Below the pieces are notes generated by a model. It had not been told where the DNA came from, did no database searches, and saw nothing but the letters and a program-made list of their open reading frames with translations. DNA of 7,021 nucleotides. Origin: GCA-2688775 sp964524225 (GTDB taxonomy: Archaea > Nanobdellota > Nanobdellia > Woesearchaeales > GW2011-AR4). Of this stretch, positions 1-6,799 are shown one piece after another. The first letter of the stretch is position 1, and every line of letters begins with the position of its first letter. Position numbers and translations under genes: made by a program. The stretch is from assembly GCA_964524225.1 (NCBI GenBank), contig CAZGEW010000070.1:1-7021 (forward strand), written 5' to 3'.

Positions 1-11
1 ATAAACAATAA

Positions 12-20
12 TTTTAAATA
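12..20 (+). promoter_or_regulatory. TATA box of the smc gene
   Basis: TTTTAAATA is a good archaeal TATA box. Its centre lies about 28 bases before the ATG at 44. Archaeal transcription usually starts about 26 bases downstream of the box centre, so the mRNA should begin at or within a base or two of the start codon. No Shine-Dalgarno sequence is visible, which fits a leaderless message. The box also supports the ATG at 44 as the true start. Confidence 0.65.
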
Positions 21-43
21 ATAGCTTAATTGTTAATAGCAGT

Positions 44-3000
44 ATGGACGAGCCATCAAGTGTACAACTGCCTCAAATAGCTGTAACTGCGTCAGAAATC
101 TTTAAACCGACAAAGATAAACAAGATAGTTATGCAAGGCTTTAAGTCTTTTGCAAAACATACTGAAATTTTGTTTGGAGGCAACTTCAATTGCATTCTTG
201 GCCCAAATGGTGCAGGTAAATCTAATGTTTTGGATGCTCTGTGCTTTGTTCTGGGTAAATCATCCTCAAGAGACTTGAGGGCTGAAAGATCAGCAAACTT
301 AATATACAATGGTGGGAAGTTAAAAAAGCCAGCAAAGCAAGGTGAGGTAAGCATATACTTTGACAACTCAAACCAAGTTTTTCCAACAGAAGATAAAGAG
401 CTTAAAATAACAAGAATAATTAGGCAGAATGGCCAGTCTATCTACAAAATAAATGATAAAGCCATGACAAGGTATCAAATTACAAACCTGCTTTCCTTAG
501 CAAAGATTGACTCAAATGGTTATAACATAATACTTCAAGGTGATATTGTAAGGTTTGTTGAAATGCATCCTGAAGACAGAAGACTCTTAATAGAAGACAT
601 AGCTGGAATTTCAATATATGAGGAAAAAAAGCACAAAGCAATGTTGGAGCTTGATAAGGTTGAGCAACACTTACGAGAGACTGAGCTGATTCTTACAGAA
701 AGAGGCACCTACTTAAGGGAATTGAAAAAAGACAGGGATGAAGCACTGAAATATAAGGAGATAAATGATTTGATAAAGCAAAACAAAGCATCTTACTTGA
801 AAATACAAATCGATAAAAAGGAAATTGAGAGGAAAGAGCTACAGAGCAAGATTGACTTTAGTGACAAAGATTTGATGGCTTTAAGAGAGAAAATAAACAA
901 ATTAAAGCATGAGAATGAAAATAAAAAGAAAGAGATTGAGGGTATAACAAAAGAGATTGAGGAAAAAGGTGAGATAGAGCAGGTAAAGCTAAACAAGGAT
1001 GTTGAAACATTAAAAGTAGAGTTAGCAAAGCACAATTCTAGGATTGATGCTTGCAAGAACGAGCTAAACAAAATTAATCAAAGAAGAATTGATTTAAAGA
1101 GTAGCATTAATGATATTGAAAAGAGAATTGAACAATTGACCAATGAAAAGAAAGCTCTTGGAACACTGATAGAAGATAAAAATAAAGACAAGGAAATTAT
1201 CAATAAAAAAATAATAACCTTCAAGGAAAAAAATAAGCTTGATAGCATAGCAGATATCGAAAAGAATGTAGAAGAAATTGATAGAAAAGCAGAAGAGCTA
1301 TTAAAAGAAATAAATTCTCTAAAAGAAAACCAGCACAACCTTATAAGGGAAAAAGATAAAATATCACATGAGATTTCTATTATTGAAGATAAAATAAAAA
1401 AGGTAATCGATATTGAGAAGGAGCAAAAGCAAAGGCTTGATTCTTTAAAAGACAAAAGGCAGCTCTTCAAAAGCATGACCTTAGAGCTTAATAAGCGTTT
1501 AGATGATGACTCCTCTATTGCTGTACAGCTTTCAGAAGCAAGAAAAAAGTTAAATCTAATTAATGAGGAGCTCGCCAAGCTTCGCGCAAAAGACATTACC
1601 ATTAAAGAATTTGCAAGAGGAGACCTAGCAGTAAAAAAAATACTAGAACTAAAGAACAAGAGAGAAGGAATTTATGGTACAATTGCAGATCTTGGTAAGG
1701 TTAACTCAAAATATGCAATTGCACTGGAAGTTGCTGCTGGTGCAAGAATAAAAAGCATTGTAGTTGAAAATGAGAAATTAGCAGCAGAGTTGATTAAATA
1801 CCTTAAAGATAATAGGTTAGGAACAGCAACTTTTTTACCATTGAACAAATTGAGCTCAAAGGAAATAAATCCTGATGTCAAGAAGTTGCTAGGCGCAAAA
1901 GGTGTTCATGACTTAGCAATTAATCTTATATCCTTCGATTCAAAATTCAAAAAAGCCTTTTTATATATTTTTTCTGATACTGTGGTTGTTGATGACATTT
2001 ATGTAACAATAAGGCTTGGTGTAGGAAAAGCAAAATTTGTGACCTTAGATGGCGATGTTGCAGAGCTTAGTGGTGCAATGCATGGTGGCTTTAGAGAAAG
2101 AAAAAAAGAGGCTTATGGCTTTAAGGAAAGGGAGGTTACTGAAGGCATAGAGGATAACTCAAATAAGGTAGAAGGATTCCAAAAATTGATAGACACACTT
2201 GAGAAAAAAAGGAGCGAAAATGAAACCAATATAGCTGAACTCAGAGAGAAAAAAGCAGTTCTAGAAGGCGAAATTATTAAGTCAGAGACTTCAATGCATC
2301 TTGAAGCTGGCGACACAGAAGTTTCAAAAAAACAGCAAGATGAATTGAGGGCAAAAGAAAGGATTGTGGATAATGAAATTAATAAAATTAGCAACAAAAT
2401 TTCAGAATTTAACAGAGAACTAACAAATTTAAAGATAGAAAAACAAAAGCTAAGGAATCAAATTTCCCAACTTAACAATCCTACTCTGCTTGCTGAACTA
2501 AATGCTTTTGAGCAGAAATTTAAGGAATTGAGCGAAGAAATAATAAGGCTAAACCCAGAAATCAAGAATATTGATGCTCAAATCATAAATATATTCCTTC
2601 CAGATAAAGAAAAGACAGAAAAAATCCTCAAGCAGCTTTCCAAGGATGAGGAAGAGTTTAATAATGAGGTGAAAAGTTTACAAGGGTTAATTGTACAAAA
2701 AGAAGTATCGCTTAAAGAAAAGGAGGCTCTTGCAAAAGAATTCTATGCAAAATTCAAATCCTTGTTTGCTAAGCAAACAAATCTTAATGATGAGATACAA
2801 AAAAATGAGATTGCTATTGAAAAAATAATGGAAGAAAGCAGACAAACTGAAATAAAAATAAATTTTAATTCTTTGAAGAATGCAGAACTAGCAGCATCGT
2901 TAGCAGCAATGCGGCAAGAATTCCAGCAATATGAAGGGATCAAGCTCTCTCCAGATAAAGATGAGCAGCAATTAAAAAATGAGATTGCCAAATATGAAAA

Positions 3001-3607
3001 AGTGTTATCTGATATCGGCTCTGTCAATATGCGCGCACTTGAAGTTTATGATGAAGCAGAAAGGCAATACAAAGAATTTTTGGATAAGAAAGAAAAATTA
3101 GGCAATGAAAAAGATGATGTATTAGCTATGATGAAGGAAATAGAAGGCAAGAAAAAGGAATTATTTATAAAAACATTTGAAGTTGTCAATAACAACTTTA
3201 AAAGTTTTTTTAATATGCTTACAACAAAAGGTGCCGAAGCAAACCTTGTGCTAGAAAATGAGGAAAACCCATTTGAAGCTGGGGTTAGGATTAATGTGAA
3301 AATAAGCGGTAGTAAATTTTTAGATATAAGAGGCTTGTCAGGTGGAGAAAAAACATTAACAGCGTTAGCTTTTATTTTTGCAATTCAGGAGCATGAGCCT
3401 GCATCTTTTTATATACTAGACGAAGTAGATGCATCATTAGATAAGCACAATAGTGAGAAATTGGCTAAGCTTATAAAGAAATACTCGGAAAAGGCACAAT
3501 ATATAATGATATCGCATAATGACAATGTAGTTTCTGAAGCTGACATTCTATATGGTGTTTCGATGAATGAAGATACTATTTCTCAAGTAGTTAGTTTGAA
3601 GATTTAA
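44..3607 (+). CDS. smc: Chromosome segregation/condensin ATPase SMC
   Basis: This is a full-length SMC protein of 1187 residues, the usual size. Two molecules dimerise through the hinge, and their ATPase heads bind DNA and, normally, ScpA/ScpB to compact and segregate the chromosome. The N-terminal head has Walker A GPNGAGKS at residues 53-60 and a Q-loop near Q165 (ILQGDI). Long charged coiled coils follow (about 195-530). The hinge is at about 535-690 and ends in a glycine-containing GAMHGGF segment. The second coil runs to about 1015. The C-terminal head has the signature LSGGEK (1098-1103), Walker B FYILDE (1122-1127), the D-loop SLD and the switch histidine H1158. All ATPase motifs are intact. 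The first head strand (KINKIVMQGFKSF) starts near residue 24, so the protein has a short N-terminal extension. The next in-frame Met (30) would cut into that strand, so I keep Met1. No scpA or scpB lies within the window. Confidence 0.97.
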   Translation: MDEPSSVQLPQIAVTASEIFKPTKINKIVMQGFKSFAKHTEILFGGNFNCILGPNGAGKSNVLDALCFVLGKSSSRDLRAERSANLIYNGGKLKKPAKQGEVSIYFDNSNQVFPTEDKELKITRIIRQNGQSIYKINDKAMTRYQITNLLSLAKIDSNGYNIILQGDIVRFVEMHPEDRRLLIEDIAGISIYEEKKHKAMLELDKVEQHLRETELILTERGTYLRELKKDRDEALKYKEINDLIKQNKASYLKIQIDKKEIERKELQSKIDFSDKDLMALREKINKLKHENENKKKEIEGITKEIEEKGEIEQVKLNKDVETLKVELAKHNSRIDACKNELNKINQRRIDLKSSINDIEKRIEQLTNEKKALGTLIEDKNKDKEIINKKIITFKEKNKLDSIADIEKNVEEIDRKAEELLKEINSLKENQHNLIREKDKISHEISIIEDKIKKVIDIEKEQKQRLDSLKDKRQLFKSMTLELNKRLDDDSSIAVQLSEARKKLNLINEELAKLRAKDITIKEFARGDLAVKKILELKNKREGIYGTIADLGKVNSKYAIALEVAAGARIKSIVVENEKLAAELIKYLKDNRLGTATFLPLNKLSSKEINPDVKKLLGAKGVHDLAINLISFDSKFKKAFLYIFSDTVVVDDIYVTIRLGVGKAKFVTLDGDVAELSGAMHGGFRERKKEAYGFKEREVTEGIEDNSNKVEGFQKLIDTLEKKRSENETNIAELREKKAVLEGEIIKSETSMHLEAGDTEVSKKQQDELRAKERIVDNEINKISNKISEFNRELTNLKIEKQKLRNQISQLNNPTLLAELNAFEQKFKELSEEIIRLNPEIKNIDAQIINIFLPDKEKTEKILKQLSKDEEEFNNEVKSLQGLIVQKEVSLKEKEALAKEFYAKFKSLFAKQTNLNDEIQKNEIAIEKIMEESRQTEIKINFNSLKNAELAASLAAMRQEFQQYEGIKLSPDKDEQQLKNEIAKYEKVLSDIGSVNMRALEVYDEAERQYKEFLDKKEKLGNEKDDVLAMMKEIEGKKKELFIKTFEVVNNNFKSFFNMLTTKGAEANLVLENEENPFEAGVRINVKISGSKFLDIRGLSGGEKTLTALAFIFAIQEHEPASFYILDEVDASLDKHNSEKLAKLIKKYSEKAQYIMISHNDNVVSEADILYGVSMNEDTISQVVSLKI

Positions 3608-3614
3608 GATCATT

Positions 3615-4046
3615 TTAATTTCTTGGTTTCAAATTATATAACAATAATGTCACAATTCCAATAAAGTAACTTAAATGAAGAATAATGTTTGTGGATGTAT
3701 AAGTTAAGATGAATATTTCATTAATGTTTTGTATTAGAGTGTACCCAGATCTTATAATTGAAGCAATTATTCCAATGGTGAGTATTAACATGATAGTAAC
3801 ACATGCTTGAACAATAAAACGATTAATAATAAGCAAAGTACCCGTGATTAACTCTAAAATTATTGTAATCACAACTAATAATGCTGGTGGATTTAAATTT
3901 AAATCTATAAAGTTTTTATATGCCAAATCAAAAAAAATAACTCGGTGAATTCCAGCAAGCAGAAAAACAATACCCAATCCTAGACGAAGCAATACCAAAG
4001 GATCATTGATAATCTTGTTTCTTATTTTATACAGATAAGGTTTCAT
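3615..4046 (-). CDS. DoxX-like four-helix membrane protein
   Basis: This is a small integral membrane protein of 143 residues. Four hydrophobic segments are visible at about 17-37, 54-74, 78-98 and 120-138. The N-terminal LVLLRLGLGIVFLLAGIHR stretch resembles the start of the DoxX/DoxD-like family, in which a positively charged residue follows a Gly-rich first helix. Members are often annotated as putative quinone-linked oxidoreductase subunits, but most have no proven biochemistry, so only membrane location and family resemblance are claimed. The gene begins 4 bases after the stop of the glycosyltransferase and is surely co-transcribed with it. A weak AAGGAT lies in the end of that gene about 10 bases before this ATG. 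The stop is 7 bases from the smc stop on the other strand, so no separate terminator fits between them. Confidence 0.7.
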   Translation of the reverse strand: MKPYLYKIRNKIINDPLVLLRLGLGIVFLLAGIHRVIFFDLAYKNFIDLNLNPPALLVVITIILELITGTLLIINRFIVQACVTIMLILTIGIIASIIRSGYTLIQNINEIFILTYTSTNIILHLSYFIGIVTLLLYNLKPRN

Positions 4047-4050
4047 GCTT

Positions 4051-4761
4051 TCAATCCTTCTTTCTTTCTAAATAATCAAATCTATAATTAAAAATGTTTG
4101 TTCGTATCTCTCCAAATACCATACGATAAAACGGACATAAAACATATTTTAAGGCTAGTATATATCTATTTTCGTATTTAAACCTTCTAGTGGAAGAAAC
4201 TATTTTTACTGTTCGCAAAATGCGAAATTTGCAAAATCTCTTGCTCCTGTTAACATAGTCATTATCTTCCGCAAAAAGAATACTTTGGTCAAAGCCATCT
4301 AATTTCTTATGAATGCTTTTTGCTGAAAAAATACATTGTCCAACCATATGAGGATAAATGTATTGCATAATAAAGAACCACATATTTAATATTGCATGAC
4401 CTATTCTGTCTCCAAGATGTTTTGAATCTGGAATTAGATAACAACCAGAGACTTTAAGACTCCTCTCCCTTAGTTCTTTGAGAGCTTTCTCCAGAAAATC
4501 TTTTTGAATGGTTACATCAGCGTCCAAAAATAACAAAATGTCTCCTTTAGCGACTTTTGCGCCATTGTTTCTGCCAACAGCAGGCACTCCTCCTTTTACA
4601 ATCCTACAGTTATACTTTTTAGCTACTTCTCTGGTTTTATCCTTAGAATTAGCATCTGCTACAATAATCTCATAATCCTTATAGGTTTGTTTTTTAATAC
4701 ACTCTAATAATTTTGGTAGGTATTTTTCTTCATTCCATGTAGGTATTATTATGCTAATCAT
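4051..4761 (-). CDS. Family 2 glycosyltransferase (GT-A fold)
   Basis: This 236-residue protein opens with the classic GT2 pattern ISIIIPTWNEEKYLPKLL, followed by EIIVADANSKDKT with the nucleotide-binding Asp36. The segment AVGRNNGAKVAKGDILLFLDADV carries the metal-binding DAD at 80-82. Further on, FAEDND (163-168) matches the catalytic-base ED region, and SSTRRF (189-194) resembles the end motif of small soluble GT2 enzymes. It should transfer a sugar from a nucleotide-sugar to a lipid or glycan acceptor at the cytoplasmic face; donor and acceptor cannot be read from the sequence. The segment at about 125-145 is hydrophobic and may touch the membrane, but no clear transmembrane pair follows. 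It is the first gene of a two-gene unit with the DoxX-like protein. A TATA box at 4799-4805 gives a leader of roughly 15 bases without a clear Shine-Dalgarno sequence. Confidence 0.9.
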   Translation of the reverse strand: MISIIIPTWNEEKYLPKLLECIKKQTYKDYEIIVADANSKDKTREVAKKYNCRIVKGGVPAVGRNNGAKVAKGDILLFLDADVTIQKDFLEKALKELRERSLKVSGCYLIPDSKHLGDRIGHAILNMWFFIMQYIYPHMVGQCIFSAKSIHKKLDGFDQSILFAEDNDYVNRSKRFCKFRILRTVKIVSSTRRFKYENRYILALKYVLCPFYRMVFGEIRTNIFNYRFDYLERKKD

Positions 4762-4798
4762 CTTCTAGTTTATACTATGCTTCCATGACTATTTTGTT

Positions 4799-4805
4799 GT
4801 TTAAA
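4799..4805 (-). promoter_or_regulatory. TATA box of the glycosyltransferase–DoxX unit
   Basis: On the minus strand the sequence reads GAAAAACCTTTAAAC, a purine-rich BRE-like element followed by TTTAAA. The box centre is about 41 bases before the ATG at 4761, which predicts a start near 4776 and a leader of about 15 bases. Confidence 0.5.
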
Positions 4806-4852
4806 GGTTTTTCTAAATAAGCATATATTTTTTACAACGAAAATTCACAACA

Positions 4853-4860
4853 TTTAAATA
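4853..4860 (+). promoter_or_regulatory. TATA box of the coiled-coil gene
   Basis: TTTAAATA preceded by CACAACA lies about 38 bases before the ATG at 4895. The predicted transcript start is near 4883, right at the Shine-Dalgarno sequence. The box sits about 50 bases from the oppositely facing glycosyltransferase box, so the two genes share one divergent control region. Confidence 0.6.
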
Positions 4861-4882
4861 TTAATATTATTTTTTATTATTT

Positions 4883-4890
4883 GGGAGTGG
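4883..4890 (+). promoter_or_regulatory. Shine-Dalgarno site of the coiled-coil gene
   Basis: GGGAGTGG ends 4 bases before the ATG at 4895. It is the clearest purine-rich ribosome binding site in the window and fixes the start. The other genes here either lack such a site or have a weak one. Confidence 0.6.
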
Positions 4891-4894
4891 TATA

Positions 4895-5428
4895 ATGGGA
4901 TTGAGAAGAGACTTAGTATTGCATCAGAAGAGGACAATAGAGTCATTTAGATATGTTAAGGAAGACATTTCTAACTTAGACGCTAAGATTGAAAATCTAA
5001 GAAATAGGCTAAATTCCTTTGACGAAGGGATAATATCTATTAACAATCAACTTGGTTCTATACAATTATCTTCTGAAAAATGCCTGTCAAACATTAATCT
5101 GCAAGAAACTACTAATAAAAATTTTGAAGCAAAAATTGAAAGTACAAAAGAACATTTGAGGAATCTCGATAAAGAAATAAAAAAGGTAAAGAATTTAGTG
5201 AATAGAAAAATAAGTTTAATGAAGAAGCAGAATACCGAGCTTCAAAAGGGGCTTAGAATTCACAGTAAAACTATATCAAAGTTGAATAAAAAAATTGATA
5301 CTAAAAGGATAATCCAAAAAACCAAATCAAAAAGGATTGTAAAACCAAAAAAGACAGTAAAAAAGACAATTAAAAAAGTCATTACCCCAGAAAAGACTGT
5401 AATTGAAGTACAGCAACAAGGTAAATAA
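4895..5428 (+). CDS. Hypothetical coiled-coil protein with lysine-rich C-terminal tail
   Basis: I do not recognise this 177-residue protein. It has no signal peptide and no hydrophobic segment, so it should be cytoplasmic. Residues about 12-120 are strongly heptad-like (for example ISNLDAKIENLRNRL), with one less regular, Ser/Asn-rich stretch at about 55-75 and a single cysteine. Residues about 125-168 form a very basic tail rich in KK and KT steps with Thr, Val and Pro, resembling histone H1-like or other nucleic-acid-binding tails. A reasonable inference is a dimeric or oligomeric coil that binds DNA, RNA or another acidic partner through its tail. The motif SFRYVKEDISNLD near the N-terminus is of a kind I associate with small coiled-coil proteins of DPANN archaea, but I cannot confirm that here. 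It has its own TATA box and Shine-Dalgarno site, and ends 4 bases from the stop of the converging Nudix gene. Confidence 0.85.
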   Translation: MGLRRDLVLHQKRTIESFRYVKEDISNLDAKIENLRNRLNSFDEGIISINNQLGSIQLSSEKCLSNINLQETTNKNFEAKIESTKEHLRNLDKEIKKVKNLVNRKISLMKKQNTELQKGLRIHSKTISKLNKKIDTKRIIQKTKSKRIVKPKKTVKKTIKKVITPEKTVIEVQQQGK

Positions 5429-5432
5429 AATA

Positions 5433-6335
5433 TCAATTATTAACATTAATAGTTGAGTAGAAAAATGGTTTTACTGCGGGATACATTGGTATATGCCCAG
5501 CTAACTTATCTTCAATAAATGCTTTTATGACTCTTCCTTGAGCATTTACAAAATAACTATCATCTAGATAAAATATTAGCCTAGCTGGAATAAATCTAAA
5601 CATACCAGCATCATGAGAAGAACGAGATGTTTTAATAATCTCAACATCATTTTTTGATTTGACTTCAGCAACCCAAATATCAGTATATGTAACATTTCCA
5701 TTGACCATCTCATAAATAGTAGTATATTTATCACGCGTAGAATCTAATATGTTAATTAATATTGACGCAGCAATTCTAGAATCAAATTCCTCCCCAATTT
5801 CTCTTTTTAGTGTATGTAAGCTACTCTCTAATGTCTTTATTGTTCCACCAGGAAATTGGAATTTGCCTCGCCAATCTTTAATGCTATAATCATGGGGTTT
5901 TTGCTCAAATAGCACATACATTTCACCTGTCTTTTCATCTACGTGGTAGATAATCGCTACAGAGCCATTTTTGGTGTCAACACCTTGCTCTTGTTGCTCA
6001 TTTCCATTTGCAAACACATATCTTGCAAGGTTATAGCTCAAAAATTCTCCTTTATCAATTCCAAAAAGTTTTGAAATCTCTCCTGAATCCGATACTAATC
6101 TCTTGAGGTTACTTCTCTTGCCTTTAGTGTCTGGTTGCTTTTTATTATTCGATTTTCTTATTTGATTACTATTTTTTTCATTTCTGCCATAATTTGAAAC
6201 CTCGCTATCGTATGTTTCATGAGACAATTCCATTGCTGGAGCTTCATCTAATTTAGTATTACCATCTTCATTAACCTGTTCTTCAGCAAATTCTTCACTT
6301 GCTATAGTTTCTAAACCGCCTTCACTCTCACTCAT
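5433..6335 (-). CDS. Nudix hydrolase domain protein with disordered N-terminal region
   Basis: This is a 300-residue protein. Residues 1-80 are low-complexity: an acidic Glu-rich part (1-46), then a basic Lys/Arg/Asn part (about 50-80). Residues about 120-290 form a Nudix fold. The Nudix box starts at G164 and reads GTIKTLE, then seven residues, then REIGEEFDS. The metal-binding REIGEE (178-183) is intact, but the usual glycine after the EE pair is replaced by Asp. The preceding FQFPGG also fits the family. Nudix enzymes cleave nucleoside diphosphates linked to another group; the substrate cannot be read here. The open frame continues upstream to 6431, but I choose the ATG at 6335. A TATA box lies about 38 bases upstream of it, and the added residues would be encoded across that promoter and a structured RNA region. 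The leader is about 12 bases without a Shine-Dalgarno site. Confidence 0.85.
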   Translation of the reverse strand: MSESEGGLETIASEEFAEEQVNEDGNTKLDEAPAMELSHETYDSEVSNYGRNEKNSNQIRKSNNKKQPDTKGKRSNLKRLVSDSGEISKLFGIDKGEFLSYNLARYVFANGNEQQEQGVDTKNGSVAIIYHVDEKTGEMYVLFEQKPHDYSIKDWRGKFQFPGGTIKTLESSLHTLKREIGEEFDSRIAASILINILDSTRDKYTTIYEMVNGNVTYTDIWVAEVKSKNDVEIIKTSRSSHDAGMFRFIPARLIFYLDDSYFVNAQGRVIKAFIEDKLAGHIPMYPAVKPFFYSTINVNN

Positions 6336-6367
6336 TTTAGTTATGATATAGTAGTAAAAATTTTTAG

Positions 6368-6377
6368 ATTTTAAATA
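6368..6377 (-). promoter_or_regulatory. TATA box of the Nudix gene, possibly bidirectional
   Basis: Minus strand: CAAAAGG followed by TATTTAAAAT, a BRE plus TATA arrangement centred about 38 bases before the Nudix ATG. On the plus strand the same bases read TTTTAAATA. That could direct transcription rightwards from about 6399, just before the structured RNA region. One nearly palindromic box may therefore serve both directions. Confidence 0.6.
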
Positions 6378-6462
6378 CCTTTTGGTTTCAATTAGGGAAT
6401 TACCGTTAGGCAACGCCACCGAAGGCGGCATATTTTTCCGTCAACGCTTTTGCGACGACCTG

Positions 6463-6484
6463 TAAGTTGATGGAAACAACTTAC
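6463..6484 (+). repeat. 8-bp perfect hairpin
   Basis: GTAAGTTG pairs with CAACTTAC around a seven-base loop ATGGAAA. All eight pairs are Watson-Crick, so the hairpin can form on either strand. The GTTG half can alternatively pair with CAAC at 6442-6445 as part of a competing helix. Confidence 0.7.
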
Positions 6485-6529
6485 TCACTTGTCATGCAAA
6501 AGGGTTTGGGGCTCTTCAACTAAGGAAGA

Positions 6530-6538
6530 ACGCCGGGA
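6530..6538 (+). repeat. Left strand of 9-bp long-range helix (partner 6784-6792)
   Basis: ACGCCGGGA here is exactly complementary to TCCCGGCGT at 6784-6792, about 245 bases away. This is the strongest long-range pairing in the region. It encloses the rod and the other right-hand hairpins, and so defines a closed domain. On a minus-strand transcript it would be the terminal stem; on a plus-strand transcript it would sit in the position of RNase P helix P4 or the base of SRP helix 5. Confidence 0.65.
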
Positions 6539-6611
6539 CTGGGAGTTTCACTTGGATTAGATTTTGTTAAGTCAGGCAACATGCTCGTGCCTACATTAAG
6601 ATTCTATTATG

Positions 6612-6680
6612 TCAAAATTTTTGTCCGACATGCGAGTGAGCTCGTTGCGAACTCGCTCACAACTAGGGCAAAAATTTTGA
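6612..6680 (+). repeat. 15-bp rod-like inverted repeat
   Basis: Bases 6612-6626 (TCAAAATTTTTGTCC) pair with 6666-6680 (GGGCAAAAATTTTGA). Fourteen pairs are Watson-Crick and one, T6624 with G6668, is a wobble pair on the plus-strand RNA but an A-C mismatch on the minus strand. The enclosed 39 bases fold further: GCGAGT (6632-6637) with ACTCGC (6651-6656), or alternatively GTGAGC (6636-6641) with GCTCAC (6655-6660), both around the small inner stem TCG/CGA. The wobble favours plus-strand transcription. Confidence 0.75.
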
Positions 6681-6741
6681 AGCCAAGTTTTGAACCCAGA
6701 CATCCTTGCGGAAACAGGCTCTTTGTTAAATTCCAGGCCTG

Positions 6742-6782
6742 CGCGATTTCCTGAAAAGGTTTGCTTTTAACCAGGTTACGCG
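6742..6782 (+). repeat. Interrupted hairpin inside the structured RNA region
   Basis: CGCG (6742-6745) pairs with CGCG (6779-6782), followed inwards by a U-A pair, a 2x2 U-U internal loop, CCTG/CAGG, and AAAAG/CTTTT around the loop GTTTG. A one-base bulge and a three-base bulge interrupt the stem. It lies directly before the right strand of the 9-bp long-range helix. Confidence 0.6.
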
Positions 6783-6799
6783 ATCCCGGCGTGAAGAAA

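Noticed and set aside
1078..1659. Open frame on the minus strand inside smc, rich in Ser/Phe/Leu
   Set aside because: It is the reverse image of Lys/Glu-rich coiled coil, with no promoter or ribosome site; the other minus-strand frames within smc are of the same kind.
6415..6429. GC-rich hairpin GCCACC/GGCGGC as a terminator or strand marker
   Set aside because: It pairs better on the minus strand (G-U instead of A-C), opposite to the rod, and no T-run follows it on either strand; too small to decide anything.
6336..6431. N-terminal extension of the Nudix protein to an ATG at 6431
   Set aside because: The extra 32 codons cross a good TATA box placed correctly for the ATG at 6335 and run into the structured RNA region; the added residues look unlike the rest of the protein.
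6683..6699. tRNA T-arm-like sequence on the minus strand (GGTTCAAAA between short arms)
   Set aside because: The stem would need three G-U pairs in five, and no acceptor, D-arm or anticodon arm fits at tRNA spacing, even allowing an intron; GCCGGGA/TCCCGGC is too far away and lacks a T-arm before its right strand.
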